64,000 nt of DNA from Alteromonadaceae bacterium XY-R5 (GTDB lineage Bacteria > Pseudomonadota > Gammaproteobacteria > Enterobacterales > Alteromonadaceae). Every line of letters begins with the position of its first letter. Within the stretch, counting starts at the first letter, position 1. A model generated the notes under the pieces. That model was not told the origin of the DNA. It searched no databases and saw only the letters and a list, made by a program, of their open reading frames with translations. The position numbers and the translations under genes were made by a program. The stretch lies in contig LXWE01000001.1 in the NCBI GenBank assembly GCA_001660395.1, forward strand, positions 806,001-870,000, in the 5' to 3' direction. Below, one piece after another: positions 17,101 to 25,515 of the stretch.

Positions 17101-17663
17101 TATCTGACATTGCCTACCAAGGTAAGATAATTTTTAAAGAGGGAAATTTAGCTCAACTGGAACCTTCGGAATACTGTGTCATTTATTACCCTGAAAAATC
17201 CAAAGAGCAAAGTCAGGAAATATTAACAAATGTCACTCGAAGTAAATCTGGAATAATAGTGACTTCTTATACAGATTTGGATGACTCACTGATCATCCCT
17301 GAGTCAATGCAAGCCAATGACGACGCTGTCGTAAACGAATTCAAACTGGCAAACGCTGCAATTAAGGCGGCGCTGAATGAGCATCATGACAGTAAACTTT
17401 TATTCAAAACCATATCAAAGAGTGTGTTTGATATTCCCGAAATTCAAACTTTGTCTCTAGAGGCAGAGGATGCGATCGACCATGTCAATTACCTAACCTT
17501 TACCAATAAAGGAATCATACCAAGAACGTTATTAAAATCAGGTATACGAGGTGGTTACGTTCAGAATTTATCCAGTAAAGCCGTACTTAAAATCATTGAT
17601 AAAAAAACCTATTTATTCCACAAAAATGACTTTAATGAATTTAAAAAACTCTATCTAAAATAG
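14184..17663 (+). CDS. maf: Maf-type motility-associated glycosyltransferase (DUF115), extra-long
   Basis: 1159 aa. The DUF115/MAF_flag10 core begins with VPVFIVGNGPSLD near residue 560, continues with VISCGTALQAL and includes NIYLMGVDLGF near residue 697. Maf proteins transfer pseudaminic or legionaminic acid from the CMP-sugar to Ser/Thr of flagellin in the cytoplasm. Upstream of the core lie two similar Rossmann-like segments. Each has a glycine-rich strand, an E-x-LL helix and an EP strand end: MLGCGLAQQIEELL..YEPE near 146 and MFGLGVGYQLEKLL..CEPN near 406. This suggests a duplicated N-terminal domain. The C-terminal 400 residues are AT-rich and not recognised. The ribosome-binding site is weak. 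It has a sigma-54 promoter and converges with the sugar operon, with only 3 nt between stop codons. Confidence 0.9.
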   Translation: MLKNIRLHLHQDEEQQTQLEQQLAQHILVTHKQNINAFQRNIPSLAGLVKQPNLQNYSLFCNKFGEYNIVDYGLGRTFYGFHPHTEIRAQVANFRQHSGKVSMLNGANIIPQTIETEETLKLRNLPAYQSHIKHAPLPQTIDCLVMLGCGLAQQIEELLLNHTIKNLIVYEPELQYFQCSVLVGPWQHIFTLAQTKGTAVFLQIQKDGRDIISDMRELEQHTGINSFYLYKHYNHPVFDSLYEDLLNRNWTDIAQHGFSFKNEQHYTQYVPTWTHPVNVTQLNDVSCETPLFQRNLEAFKRYFPKIYNDYKDYRPKHWLPVATEAGEVSLIKQSNLISWYSDSPKSDCEYNFDNFNEQPNKDGLVLGYKGNKLAHYLHYQFVKETEELLQQAEDEIGALPEKVASIIMFGLGVGYQLEKLLAEHEVEKLFICEPNQDFFYASLFAIDWHSILTKVDESEARIYLNIGDDGSHLFRDLLSQFHSIGPYILNNTYFYQSYYNASLNSAIAQLREQLQVVISMGEYFDHAYYGIEHTKAVLDRGTPVLRKNPSKLLSYDDKEVPVFIVGNGPSLDLSIEAIKEWQERAIVISCGTALQALHRNGITPDFHAEIEQNRSTFDWAYLVEDLDYLKQITLISCNGIHPDTCDLYKDVLVAFKEGESSTVSALNVLGEDKYETLKHAFPTVSNFVTDLISTLGFNNIYLMGVDLGFIDVKHHHSKSSGYYQQDGSETYNYAERNNTSLIVPGNFRPTVNTKHEFKISRQIIEQVTYKRPKSQTFYNCSDGAKIMGTNPLNISDLLIVTNAENKHHALTNLKDTVFSPQLTKGFITKFEDKFSDNVLLNELTSFRTLLEIEIETHSDIEYIINKQKEMMFASYKYGKSLLFYYLYGTANYANALLTKLSSSNIEIVDKAITLWRTLIEKIIKELNRDYERFDTSTHNNAKREQMVLSNQCQGETITIYSSCKVFITSCFWLSDIAYQGKIIFKEGNLAQLEPSEYCVIYYPEKSKEQSQEILTNVTRSKSGIIVTSYTDLDDSLIIPESMQANDDAVVNEFKLANAAIKAALNEHHDSKLLFKTISKSVFDIPEIQTLSLEAEDAIDHVNYLTFTNKGIIPRTLLKSGIRGGYVQNLSSKAVLKIIDKKTYLFHKNDFNEFKKLYLK

Positions 17664-17666
17664 CCT

Positions 17667-19529
17667 CTACCAAGAAATAGAGATAATCTCATTTTCGAGG
17701 CCCGCGCGAGTCAATCTCGCGCGAATATCTTCATCATAAATCGTCGGCGTTACCAGTATGATCGAATCTTTAAACTCATAAAACTCTTCAAAACTAATCA
17801 ATCTTAATCCCGACAGTTCATCATCCCTGTCGCTCAGCGCCTCATCAAAAATAGCGTCGATCAACGTATAGATATGTGGAAGCAACAGCTTCGCGACACT
17901 CCCAAAGCCATACAAAACGTAACGTTGAGATTTATCAAGATGACGAATAAAGGAATAAAGGCCAACAAGCGATGAATATTCGTCTCTTTCTATCACAGCG
18001 CTATTTTCGGGGGCACACATTTTGAGTTTAGGCACGAGTCGCGAGACCCGATCAATGCCCTTTTTGGCCCACAAAGTCATGCCAAATTCACTGTTTACAA
18101 AGATTTCTGCTTCTACCAGCCCCAATGAAATCAGGTGTGCCTTCGCAGACTCCACTTCATTGCAAAGCACACAAATAAGAGAGGCTCCCTGAATTGAGCG
18201 ATGAGTTAGTTTCGCAAGACCTACCTTCTCGACACAAATCCAATCAAACGCGCTTTCTTCGAGTTTGCAATAACCTCTCTCAGGATCAGTGAACACCCGA
18301 AGGTAACCGCTAAACTTCACAAATGAATGAAATAATCTATCGGCAATGACGTGAGGTCCTTGTACTTCATCTTCTTCATCCCAGCTGGTGCACAAATTTA
18401 AGTGACAACTTGGATACAGCGAAGCTAAAAAATACGTCAGTTGACTATTCGTCACTTGAAAGTTAAATACACTATCAAATGGGTTGAAACTATTTAGCAA
18501 AGACAGTATCTGAAAACGAAAAAACTCCTTCTCCCCAATGACGTTCCACTTTGCCTTTACACGCTTAGTTTGCTGAACAAACTCATTAACGCATTGTTCC
18601 GCAGCTCGGATTGCATCATCATCGTTAAAGCTAACCTCTACATCATCGATACGACATTTATCAGGGAGAGAATTCTGTATTTGAATTGGGAACCCAGTAT
18701 CTCCCCAAGATGCGTGATTTGTTATCAATTCACGGTTGATAATGTGTCTTGGCTGCGTCTTACAGATATTACTTCTAGTGCCGACTTTTGGTTGGTGCTC
18801 CATGTCATAGAGTTGAAAACCCACAGCAGACAAATCACGCCAATCATAATGATTCATTAATCTAAGCGTGAAATCGACATCATTCCATCCCCATTTGTCA
18901 CCAAAACTTTCTGTCAGCCCCCTGCTTTTGCGCATAATATCTTTATGACACAAAATAAGACCCGCACCTCCCCGAAGAAAACCAGGAACTGCGGGAGACT
19001 TTTGTAGAAACCATGAGCGAGTGACTAAGAAATTTTCCCATTCCGTAATACTGGGCTTTGAATTAACAAATTGATATGGAACAGTATAGCGGCCACAATT
19101 AAAGTACTTGTCTTCAGGGGCCCCAATAATACTATCGCCTCTCAGAACAGAAAATAAGGCTCGTATTGAAGATGTAGGAATGATGGTATCGCCACCACAA
19201 AAACCGATATACTCGCCCGATGCTAATTTAAACCCAGTATTAGCGGCCAATGACAAAGGGATACGCTCATTTAGATCCATTGTAGAAGGCTTATCAACAT
19301 AGATGAACTTAGTCATGAAGCTCGCTTCCTGACTCAAGCTCAATACATCCGACAACGGAGTGTCACTGTTCCAATCGACAACTAAAAACTCCATTTCTTC
19401 CAACACCCCAGCTGACTTAGCGGAGTGAGCGGTAAAATTTAATGTCATTTCCAATCGATATAAAAAATCGGGCGTATAGTTATCGTTTCTACCATGCGTG
19501 CACAATGAAACCTTTATTTTCCTAGTCAT
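17667..19529 (-). CDS. Large glycosyltransferase (GT-A fold) with C-terminal Rossmann-like module
   Basis: 620 aa. The N-terminal half is a GT2-type transferase: VSLCTHGRND start, CGGD in place of the usual DxD (111-114), and the acceptor/metal motif WGWNDVDF at 213-220, as in galactosyltransferase-C type domains. The middle (about 310-500) is not recognised but has the look of a small alpha/beta domain. The last 90 residues (from RYVLYGFGSVAKLLLPHI near 536) form a Gly-rich nucleotide-binding-like module. A similar module ends the GT2 enzyme at 41205. It is the last gene of the 16-gene operon, 6 nt after the kinase gene. It probably adds one sugar of the flagellar glycan; the donor is unknown. 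Confidence 0.8.
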   Translation of the reverse strand: MTRKIKVSLCTHGRNDNYTPDFLYRLEMTLNFTAHSAKSAGVLEEMEFLVVDWNSDTPLSDVLSLSQEASFMTKFIYVDKPSTMDLNERIPLSLAANTGFKLASGEYIGFCGGDTIIPTSSIRALFSVLRGDSIIGAPEDKYFNCGRYTVPYQFVNSKPSITEWENFLVTRSWFLQKSPAVPGFLRGGAGLILCHKDIMRKSRGLTESFGDKWGWNDVDFTLRLMNHYDWRDLSAVGFQLYDMEHQPKVGTRSNICKTQPRHIINRELITNHASWGDTGFPIQIQNSLPDKCRIDDVEVSFNDDDAIRAAEQCVNEFVQQTKRVKAKWNVIGEKEFFRFQILSLLNSFNPFDSVFNFQVTNSQLTYFLASLYPSCHLNLCTSWDEEDEVQGPHVIADRLFHSFVKFSGYLRVFTDPERGYCKLEESAFDWICVEKVGLAKLTHRSIQGASLICVLCNEVESAKAHLISLGLVEAEIFVNSEFGMTLWAKKGIDRVSRLVPKLKMCAPENSAVIERDEYSSLVGLYSFIRHLDKSQRYVLYGFGSVAKLLLPHIYTLIDAIFDEALSDRDDELSGLRLISFEEFYEFKDSIILVTPTIYDEDIRARLTRAGLENEIISISW

Positions 19530-19535
19530 CTTACA

Positions 19536-20519
19536 TTACGCACTAAAAATAATGTGTGAACCACGTTGCTCAAATCTAAAAGGCACGTGGAGTAATTCTG
19601 ACAGTGCATCTTTGACCCGCGCTTGTTTTTCAGGCTCAACAAAAAGAAGCAGAAAGCCCCCTGCACCGGCTCCGCAAAGTTTTCCGCCGATAGCTCCAGC
19701 CTGGCGGCTTCTCGAATAAATATCGTCTATCACTGTATTAGATATTTGTTCCGTCAGGCTTTTTTTAACCATCCAAGATTCATGTAACATTTCACCAAAA
19801 TGAAGAATCGATCTATCTTCAGCGTAAAGAATTTTAACCGCCTCAATCACCATTTGCTCCATACTTTTCAATTCACTGGTTTTAAACGGCGTCGCCTGAA
19901 TCTGAGCTTTGGCTATTTCTGATGATATTCTCGAAAAACCAGTAAAAAAGAGCATTAAATGAGACTCCAGCTCTTTACGCCGCTCTCGAGTGATCGCGAT
20001 TGGCGACACCACTGGATGCGTTTCGGCACAAAACCTGATGTTGTTCAGGCCACCATAAGAAGCAATAGTCTGATCTTGCGAGCCAACATTTTCCTTTAAA
20101 ATTTGTTGCTCAATATGCAACGCATCCTGACACAGTTCGCTCTTGGTAATATCAATCTTTTCAAGTGCATACAAAGCATGCAATAACCCAACAGTAAAAG
20201 AAGAGCTGGAACCAATACCAGACATCGCGGGTATATCACTGGTATGCACAATTTCGATACCGCGTTCCATGTTTAAGTGATTAAGACATGCCCGTACAGA
20301 CGGGTGAGAAATCTCGTTGATGGCATTCGTCTCTTCTCTTTCGGTGTAGCGGATGCGGTATTTATGATCAAAAAACGGAGGGAGCGTTCTGGCTGTAATG
20401 TAGCAATATTTATCAATGGACGTGCTCAGCACAGCGCCACCATGCTCTTCATAAAAAGCTGGATAGTCAGTTCCACCGCCGAAAAAGGAAACTCTAAAAG
20501 GTGTTCTTGTGATGATCAT
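19536..20519 (-). CDS. GHMP sugar kinase, HddA-like (heptose-7-phosphate kinase type)
   Basis: About 327 aa from the ATG at 20519. It starts IITRTPFRVSFFGGGTDYP, typical of D-glycero-alpha-D-manno-heptose 7-phosphate kinase (HddA) and fucokinase-like GHMP kinases. The GHMP ATP loop is PAMSGIGSSSS (98-107), and the third motif, GGKLCGAGAGGF, is near the C-terminus. HddA phosphorylates C1 of heptose 7-phosphate on the way to GDP-heptose. An HddC-like nucleotidyltransferase heads the same operon, which supports a GDP-heptose route. An ATG at 20531 or a TTG at 20540 could also serve. The gene overlaps the upstream reading frame by 26 nt. The substrate is inferred by family only; fucose or another sugar remains possible. 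Confidence 0.82.
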   Translation of the reverse strand: MIITRTPFRVSFFGGGTDYPAFYEEHGGAVLSTSIDKYCYITARTLPPFFDHKYRIRYTEREETNAINEISHPSVRACLNHLNMERGIEIVHTSDIPAMSGIGSSSSFTVGLLHALYALEKIDITKSELCQDALHIEQQILKENVGSQDQTIASYGGLNNIRFCAETHPVVSPIAITRERRKELESHLMLFFTGFSRISSEIAKAQIQATPFKTSELKSMEQMVIEAVKILYAEDRSILHFGEMLHESWMVKKSLTEQISNTVIDDIYSRSRQAGAIGGKLCGAGAGGFLLLFVEPEKQARVKDALSELLHVPFRFEQRGSHIIFSA

Positions 20520-21468
20520 ATCGCTTTTCATACCAGTCAATCGTTTTCATCAGTCCTTCTTCTATCGACGTTTCTGGATAAAAATTAAGCATTTCTTTTG
20601 CTTTATCGATATTAATCAGGCGCAGGGGGATCATGGTAGGTTTCGATATATCGAAACTCACGGTCACTTCCTGTAGGTTTTGCATCTCAATCAAACGCGC
20701 TAACAAATCTTTTAAACAATATCCCTGTCCCCCAGCAATATTGAATATTTCAAAGCCTTTCGTTTTTACCAGCGCCGCAAGTACCCCATCGACAACATCT
20801 TCCACATAAATAAAATCTTTAATATCCTGCCCATTCCCCCACACAGCGATAGGATCATGTCGCTCAATGACTCGTCGAATAAAGGCGGGTAGCACATGTG
20901 AAGATGCCCATTCAAAATCGTCAAATGGACCATACATATTGCCCGGTCTGATAACCACAACATCCATAGGCTTGTCGACTCGGTTTGCGTACATTTCACA
21001 AATTTGCTCTGAAAAATACTTCATGGATGCCACGATATGATATTTGTGGAAATACTCACCGGTATGGTCGGTTTCTCTCATCGGTAGGTCTGATACAGGG
21101 TAGACAGTATTACTGCTTATAAATGCTACTTTTTTAACCCCTTGTTCATACGCTGCTTCCATCAACTGAGCATTAATGATCAAATTTGGCGTCAAATGTA
21201 CCAGTGGAGTTTTCTCAATAACCATCGCTCCGGCGGTCTGAGCTGCGCAAATAATTAACACATCAATGCCCTCACAGGCTGCTAAACAAGCATCCTTTTG
21301 GGTGAGATCCCCCCAAATCCATTCAACTTTGTCTGATTCTATTTGCGGCTGATTCTTATGCAGCGTTGCCCTGACATTTACGCCTTCCGACAATAAGCGC
21401 TGAATAAGATTTGAGCCTAAAAAGCCCGCGCCACCGGCAACTAAAACGTTTTGATTCTCAAACATCAC
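20494..21468 (-). CDS. Extended SDR, NAD-dependent epimerase/dehydratase (GDP-sugar type), atypical active site
   Basis: 324 aa. The nucleotide-binding motif is GGAGFLGSN (12-20), and the protein has SSNTVYP, RPGNMYGP and DDFEWASSHVLPAF, as in GDP-fucose-synthase-like enzymes. Aligned on the conserved Lys (SMKYFSEQICEMY) the residue four places before it is Val, not Tyr; the nearest Tyr is seven places before. The usual YxxxK catalytic pair is therefore disturbed. It overlaps the RmlC-like gene by 1 nt and sits among sugar-nucleotide genes, so it probably works on the same 4-keto intermediate as the epimerase and the SDR at 21992. It may be an oxidoreductase with altered chemistry or a non-catalytic partner. 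Confidence 0.85.
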   Translation of the reverse strand: MMFENQNVLVAGGAGFLGSNLIQRLLSEGVNVRATLHKNQPQIESDKVEWIWGDLTQKDACLAACEGIDVLIICAAQTAGAMVIEKTPLVHLTPNLIINAQLMEAAYEQGVKKVAFISSNTVYPVSDLPMRETDHTGEYFHKYHIVASMKYFSEQICEMYANRVDKPMDVVVIRPGNMYGPFDDFEWASSHVLPAFIRRVIERHDPIAVWGNGQDIKDFIYVEDVVDGVLAALVKTKGFEIFNIAGGQGYCLKDLLARLIEMQNLQEVTVSFDISKPTMIPLRLINIDKAKEMLNFYPETSIEEGLMKTIDWYEKRYDHHKNTF

Positions 21469-21980
21469 TATACCCTGTATCCCAAATCATCACGTTGTGA
21501 CAGGATCGGCTGCTTTATTGGCCACCAGATGTTAAAGGCAGGATCATCCCAACAATAGGTAAACTGGCCTTCAGGATTGTAATAAGTACTCTGCTTATAA
21601 TGAAAAATGGCCTGTTCACTCATCACCAAGTGCGCATTACCATACTTAGGCGGAATAAGAACTTGATGGGCATTTGTCTCAGATAAATCAAATGCCAACC
21701 ATTGCCCAAATAGCTCTGAATCCTTATCACAATTAACGACAACAAGCCGAAACTTTCCGTAGACACAACTCACCAATTTCCACGTTGTTTGATCGCCATG
21801 AATTCCCCGCAAGACATGTTTTGTAGACATCGAAAAATCATCCTGAACAAAATCAATATCGATACCATGTTCAAGATAATCAGTACGATTGTAAGATTCG
21901 ATATATGTGCCTCGAAAATCCTCAAACCGATCCAATTCGATCAGCTTTACGCCCGGTAGACGTGTATCTGTCACTTTCAT
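21468..21980 (-). CDS. RmlC-like sugar 3,5-epimerase (cupin)
   Basis: The 170-aa protein matches dTDP-4-dehydrorhamnose 3,5-epimerase: FEDFRGTYIESY near 19-30, the LRGIHGD box with catalytic His61, Lys68 in TTWKLVSC, Tyr128 in AIFHYK, and the tail GQFTYCWDDPAFNIWWP. These cupin enzymes epimerise C3 and/or C5 of 4-keto-6-deoxy nucleotide sugars; relatives act on GDP-4-keto-heptose in capsule pathways. No RmlA, RmlB or RmlD is in the window, so dTDP-rhamnose is unlikely to be the product. With HddA/HddC-like genes and two SDRs beside it, a GDP-heptose substrate is a reasonable guess. It is slightly shorter than the usual 180-185 aa. Confidence 0.9.
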   Translation of the reverse strand: MKVTDTRLPGVKLIELDRFEDFRGTYIESYNRTDYLEHGIDIDFVQDDFSMSTKHVLRGIHGDQTTWKLVSCVYGKFRLVVVNCDKDSELFGQWLAFDLSETNAHQVLIPPKYGNAHLVMSEQAIFHYKQSTYYNPEGQFTYCWDDPAFNIWWPIKQPILSQRDDLGYRV

Positions 21981-21991
21981 TCCTTTGACTC

Positions 21992-22984
21992 CTAGCGAAA
22001 ATAGTTTTTCTTGTGTCTATATTCGTCACGATTTTCTAAGAACCACGCCCATGTCTGCTTTAAGCCTGTCAGTAAACTCGTATTATGTTGATATCCGACT
22101 AACTCCGAAGCAAGGCTAATATCCATTACGCGCTTGGGAAATCCACTCGGTTTAGAGCAATCAAACTGATAGCGAAAATCGATAAAGGATGCCAAGGTTT
22201 CAACTAATTCCTTTACGCTGTAGCCTTTCCCACTGCCTAAATTGATAAATGGGTGATTACCCGTTCCTTTGAGCAAGGTCTGCAAAATACCGACGGCCAC
22301 ATCCGTACTAAAGGCAAAATCTCGAATTGCAGAGCCGTCCCCCCATACCAATACCGGGTTTTCCTTATTAGCTATACGGTACATCAACGTCGGGATCACC
22401 ATGGCGTTATCTGGATCGAAATTATCACCAGGCCCATAAACATTACATGGCCTAACAACTGAATATCCCGTTAAGCCATACTGCTGTTTATAGGCTTGAA
22501 TTTGCAGCTCGGCCATTCTTTTCGCGTGCCCTGGATAAGTGTCCATTGGTTCACCGCTATTGCCATTACTCTCAACGAATACCTCTGAGCTGCTATAGGC
22601 GCCGATTGAACTGGTGTACACCAAGCGTTCAATACCACAACGTCTGGCAGCTTCAATCACGTTGGTATTAAACATTAACAGGGGCACCAAGAAGCTAGCT
22701 GGATATTTCATTGTGACGTCAATAGAGCCCTTGATACCAGCCAGGTGGCAAACAAAGTCCTGCCCACGGATAACGTCCAGACAGGTACTAAGTTCAGTCA
22801 AGTCTGCAAATACATGCTCTGCCCTTTGATCAACCTTGACTTCATCCAACGATACAACAGTTACCAACGCATGATGATCACATAACAGTCGAACGACTTG
22901 TCGGCCAATAAGCCCAGTCCCTCCAGTTACCAACACTTTCTTACCCGAAAACGCAGAAAATTCATCAATAAACATTTTTAGCAT
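21992..22984 (-). CDS. Extended SDR, NAD-dependent epimerase/dehydratase, spacing change in the active site
   Basis: 330 aa. The cofactor motif is TGGTGLIGR (20-28). Other landmarks are HLAGIKGS, YTSSIGAYSS, RPCNVYGPGDNFDP and the C-terminal WGDGSAIRDFAF, as in GDP-mannose/heptose-modifying reductases and epimerases. Where YxxxK is expected the sequence is TYPGHAKRMAE: the Tyr and Lys are five residues apart, not four. This was checked at the codon level and no frameshift is involved. It overlaps the FkbM gene by 1 nt and is followed by the RmlC-like gene after 11 nt. It probably works on the same sugar nucleotide as its SDR sister at 20494. Confidence 0.85.
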   Translation of the reverse strand: MLKMFIDEFSAFSGKKVLVTGGTGLIGRQVVRLLCDHHALVTVVSLDEVKVDQRAEHVFADLTELSTCLDVIRGQDFVCHLAGIKGSIDVTMKYPASFLVPLLMFNTNVIEAARRCGIERLVYTSSIGAYSSSEVFVESNGNSGEPMDTYPGHAKRMAELQIQAYKQQYGLTGYSVVRPCNVYGPGDNFDPDNAMVIPTLMYRIANKENPVLVWGDGSAIRDFAFSTDVAVGILQTLLKGTGNHPFINLGSGKGYSVKELVETLASFIDFRYQFDCSKPSGFPKRVMDISLASELVGYQHNTSLLTGLKQTWAWFLENRDEYRHKKNYFR

Positions 22985-24057
22985 TACTCCTTTGGAACTG
23001 GGGTTGCCATAGTGTTAAATACATCATGGTAATCACATATATCTCGGCGCTGGTCGACAAAATGCCCAACAACTAAATTACTTTTTTCCGGAAACCTATT
23101 AAGCTGGGCTAGCATATCTTCAGCTTCTCTTTTCGTTGCTGCAGGATCTTTAAATGAAATATCTTGTATAAAACGCTGTATCGCAGTGCGTTCATCAGGT
23201 TGCTGCTCAGTTGCCCAGGTTGACAACGCGAGCTCTAGTGCAAAATCAAAAAAGCCCAACAACACGGCGGAAACAAATAAGGCTTGCGCCTGACGGTGTG
23301 AAAACTTGCGTAAGCCATCACCAGAATCTAAAGGATCACGAAAAAAAACAGCATCGGTAAAAAACGCACGCTCTCGGGTAATGTGATGAGATTTATCCAG
23401 CGAACGTTGAGAGCGCGAAAAGATAGGATCAAAACCGTAAAAGCTAAATCCACTTTTTCTCAGTAATTGTTCTACCTCTGAAAATAATTTTTGCCCTTGG
23501 TACAATTCCGCGAAAGAGACTTCGGTAACAATGGCCACAACACTGGAACCCAACGCATCTATTGCACCTTCCAATATTTCAAACTCACTTCCCTGGGTAT
23601 CCAGCTTTAACAATTCCGGTTCAAATTTCCCTGCTAACGATGGGCTTGCTAACAAGGTATCCAACGATGTGGTTTCAAGGGTAAGTTGGTCAACTAACTG
23701 CCACTTCTCCATATTGTAGCGAGCAGTAAACACGGGGTTTGGAGGCAACAATGAATGGTTTGTTGGGGCAGATAACAAATGTAAAACACGTTCACCTTCG
23801 CCCGCATCTAACGCTTTGGCCAGTAAATTAAAATCCGCCCATGGGCCTGTCACCGCTTCTAACGTCAGCAACCTCTGACATTCGGTTTCATCTGGTTCAA
23901 AAGCAAGTACCGATGTTTTACTGGCAAAAGGTTCCACTAGGTCATGTACCCCACCTCGCGCGCCAACATCTACAAATTGAAAAGGCTTCTGCGCAAATTG
24001 TTTATTTAATAAAGTACCTTGCAGTGCAGGATGTGTGGCTAGTTCATTTAATTTCAC
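22984..24057 (-). CDS. FkbM-family methyltransferase
   Basis: 357 aa. The SAM-binding motif is FVDVGARGG at 28-36, the acidic loop is LAFEPDETEC, and the characteristic FkbM block is LLKLDTQGSEFEILEGA near 168-184, followed by EVSFAELYQGQ. FkbM enzymes methylate sugar or polyketide hydroxyls. The last 110 residues extend past the family domain and are not recognised. The start overlaps the PhyH gene by 14 nt. It is one of three methyltransferases in this operon and most likely O-methylates a flagellar glycan sugar or its nucleotide precursor. Confidence 0.88.
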   Translation of the reverse strand: MKLNELATHPALQGTLLNKQFAQKPFQFVDVGARGGVHDLVEPFASKTSVLAFEPDETECQRLLTLEAVTGPWADFNLLAKALDAGEGERVLHLLSAPTNHSLLPPNPVFTARYNMEKWQLVDQLTLETTSLDTLLASPSLAGKFEPELLKLDTQGSEFEILEGAIDALGSSVVAIVTEVSFAELYQGQKLFSEVEQLLRKSGFSFYGFDPIFSRSQRSLDKSHHITRERAFFTDAVFFRDPLDSGDGLRKFSHRQAQALFVSAVLLGFFDFALELALSTWATEQQPDERTAIQRFIQDISFKDPAATKREAEDMLAQLNRFPEKSNLVVGHFVDQRRDICDYHDVFNTMATPVPKE

Positions 24058-24787
24058 AATTAAACTCCATCAGTGGAATTTCAACCCGCTTAGCATCACG
24101 GCCAGGGCGAAAATCTTCGCCCCGGCGAATGTAGGTATTAAGTAATACTTGCCGAGTCCGTGTCCCACTTTGATTGTGATTCGATGCATGAATGACATCA
24201 CCGTGGATAAAGACGATGCCACCAGCGGGAATGGATAAATGCAGAGGCCGACACCCTTCAGGTATGACGGTTTCCGTTCGGTATGCATTGGGATCTTGCA
24301 CACTTTCACTTTGAATTAAGGTTTCACGAACCGGTAAAGTGCCTTTAAGGTGTGAGCCTGGATAGACAATTAACCCCCCATTTTCTGGTGAAGTATCTTC
24401 CAATGCCAACCATGCCGAAGCAAAGGCCCCATAACCTGCTTGAACAAAATAATTGTCTTGATGCGCGGTAAACCCCCGAGTCCCGGGTGGAGAAAAAAAA
24501 TATTGGCTTTGTAATCCAGAGATTTCACCTTCAAGTAAATTCTGCATCACATTGAGTACAACAGGCGTATTCATGTAGCGAAGGAACTCAGGCTGTTCCC
24601 GGTGCGGCATCATAATTGGCTTAAAATTTCCCTTTGACGGAAGGGTTAAATGTGCGGCTAACGTCTTAATCTCATCCAGCTCGTCTTCGCTATACACTCC
24701 GTACTCAACATGAAAACCATTAAGTTTGTAAAAGGCTAGCGCGCTTTCTGCATCGGATTGAAACGAGGGAATATTCAAATATTGCAT
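24044..24787 (-). CDS. Phytanoyl-CoA dioxygenase (PhyH) family protein
   Basis: The 247-aa protein is of the Fe(II)/2-oxoglutarate dioxygenase superfamily. The iron ligands are HxD in TAHQDNYF (about residue 112-114) and the distal His in GDVIHASNHNQ; the 2-oxoglutarate-binding Arg is in TRTRQVLLNTYIRRG. PhyH proteins hydroxylate or desaturate unactivated carbons, and several act on sugars or acyl chains in glycan and natural-product clusters. It starts right at the end of the SDR gene (no gap) and overlaps the FkbM gene downstream. A second PhyH gene is at 26289. The substrate is unknown; hydroxylation before methylation by the adjacent enzyme is a reasonable idea. Confidence 0.88.
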   Translation of the reverse strand: MQYLNIPSFQSDAESALAFYKLNGFHVEYGVYSEDELDEIKTLAAHLTLPSKGNFKPIMMPHREQPEFLRYMNTPVVLNVMQNLLEGEISGLQSQYFFSPPGTRGFTAHQDNYFVQAGYGAFASAWLALEDTSPENGGLIVYPGSHLKGTLPVRETLIQSESVQDPNAYRTETVIPEGCRPLHLSIPAGGIVFIHGDVIHASNHNQSGTRTRQVLLNTYIRRGEDFRPGRDAKRVEIPLMEFNCEIK

Positions 24788-25507
24788 TTACCTTGCTCCT
24801 GAAACAGGAAGCGTCGCCCCAGCAACATATGAAGAGGAATCAGACGCTAACCAACACACCACATCGGCAATTTCACTCGTCTTCGCACATCGCCCAGCAG
24901 GTAATATCCGCGCGAATTCGTCGCGCTTTTCTGGGGACAAATATTCGGTATCTACGACCCCCGGAGAAACGTTATTGAGCCGAATATTTAAAGCGATGAG
25001 CTCTTTTGCCATACCAATGGAAAAGCTTCCCAACGCAGCCTTTGCCGCAGCATAGTGTGAAAGTTCAACACCGCCATAAACAGCGGCCTGAGATAAAATA
25101 TTAATAATGAAACCTTTACCCAATCGCACCATCTGCGGCACAGCAAGCTGCATGCATCTGACTGGTCCCTCATAATTCAACGCCATAACCTGCTGACATA
25201 CAGACAAAGGAACAGATAAACCTGAATATCGACCAGCATCTCCACCGGCGTTATTCACTAGCACACACAAGTCTCCGTTGGCACAAACCAACTCAAACAT
25301 AGCTTCTATCTCTTGCTCGTTAGTGACATCAGCTTGTGTGACAAATGCATCTCCGCCACCCTGAATGATTTCATCTTTGAGTGCCTCAGCGCGATGATAC
25401 GAACCGCAGTAATGTATGGCGACGCAATATCCCCGTCGTGCTAGCGCCTTGCATATGGCTCTGCCTATATTCCCTGAACCACCCGTAACAAGAGCTATTT
25501 CTTTCAT
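24788..25507 (-). CDS. Classical short-chain dehydrogenase/reductase (FabG-like)
   Basis: 239 aa. The cofactor motif is TGGSGNIGRA (8-17), with NNAG at 85-88, the catalytic Ser near 139, Tyr152 and Lys156 in YAAAK, and the C-terminal ASDSSSYVAGATLPVSG. These are the full signatures of an NAD(P)H-dependent FabG-type reductase. In a sugar operon it may reduce a keto group on a sugar or on a short acyl substituent such as 3-ketobutyryl to 3-hydroxybutyryl. It follows the TylF-like gene by 8 nt. A second FabG-like gene lies at 48828 beside an acyl carrier protein. Confidence 0.9.
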   Translation of the reverse strand: MKEIALVTGGSGNIGRAICKALARRGYCVAIHYCGSYHRAEALKDEIIQGGGDAFVTQADVTNEQEIEAMFELVCANGDLCVLVNNAGGDAGRYSGLSVPLSVCQQVMALNYEGPVRCMQLAVPQMVRLGKGFIINILSQAAVYGGVELSHYAAAKAALGSFSIGMAKELIALNIRLNNVSPGVVDTEYLSPEKRDEFARILPAGRCAKTSEIADVVCWLASDSSSYVAGATLPVSGAR

Positions 25508-25515
25508 TATCTATC

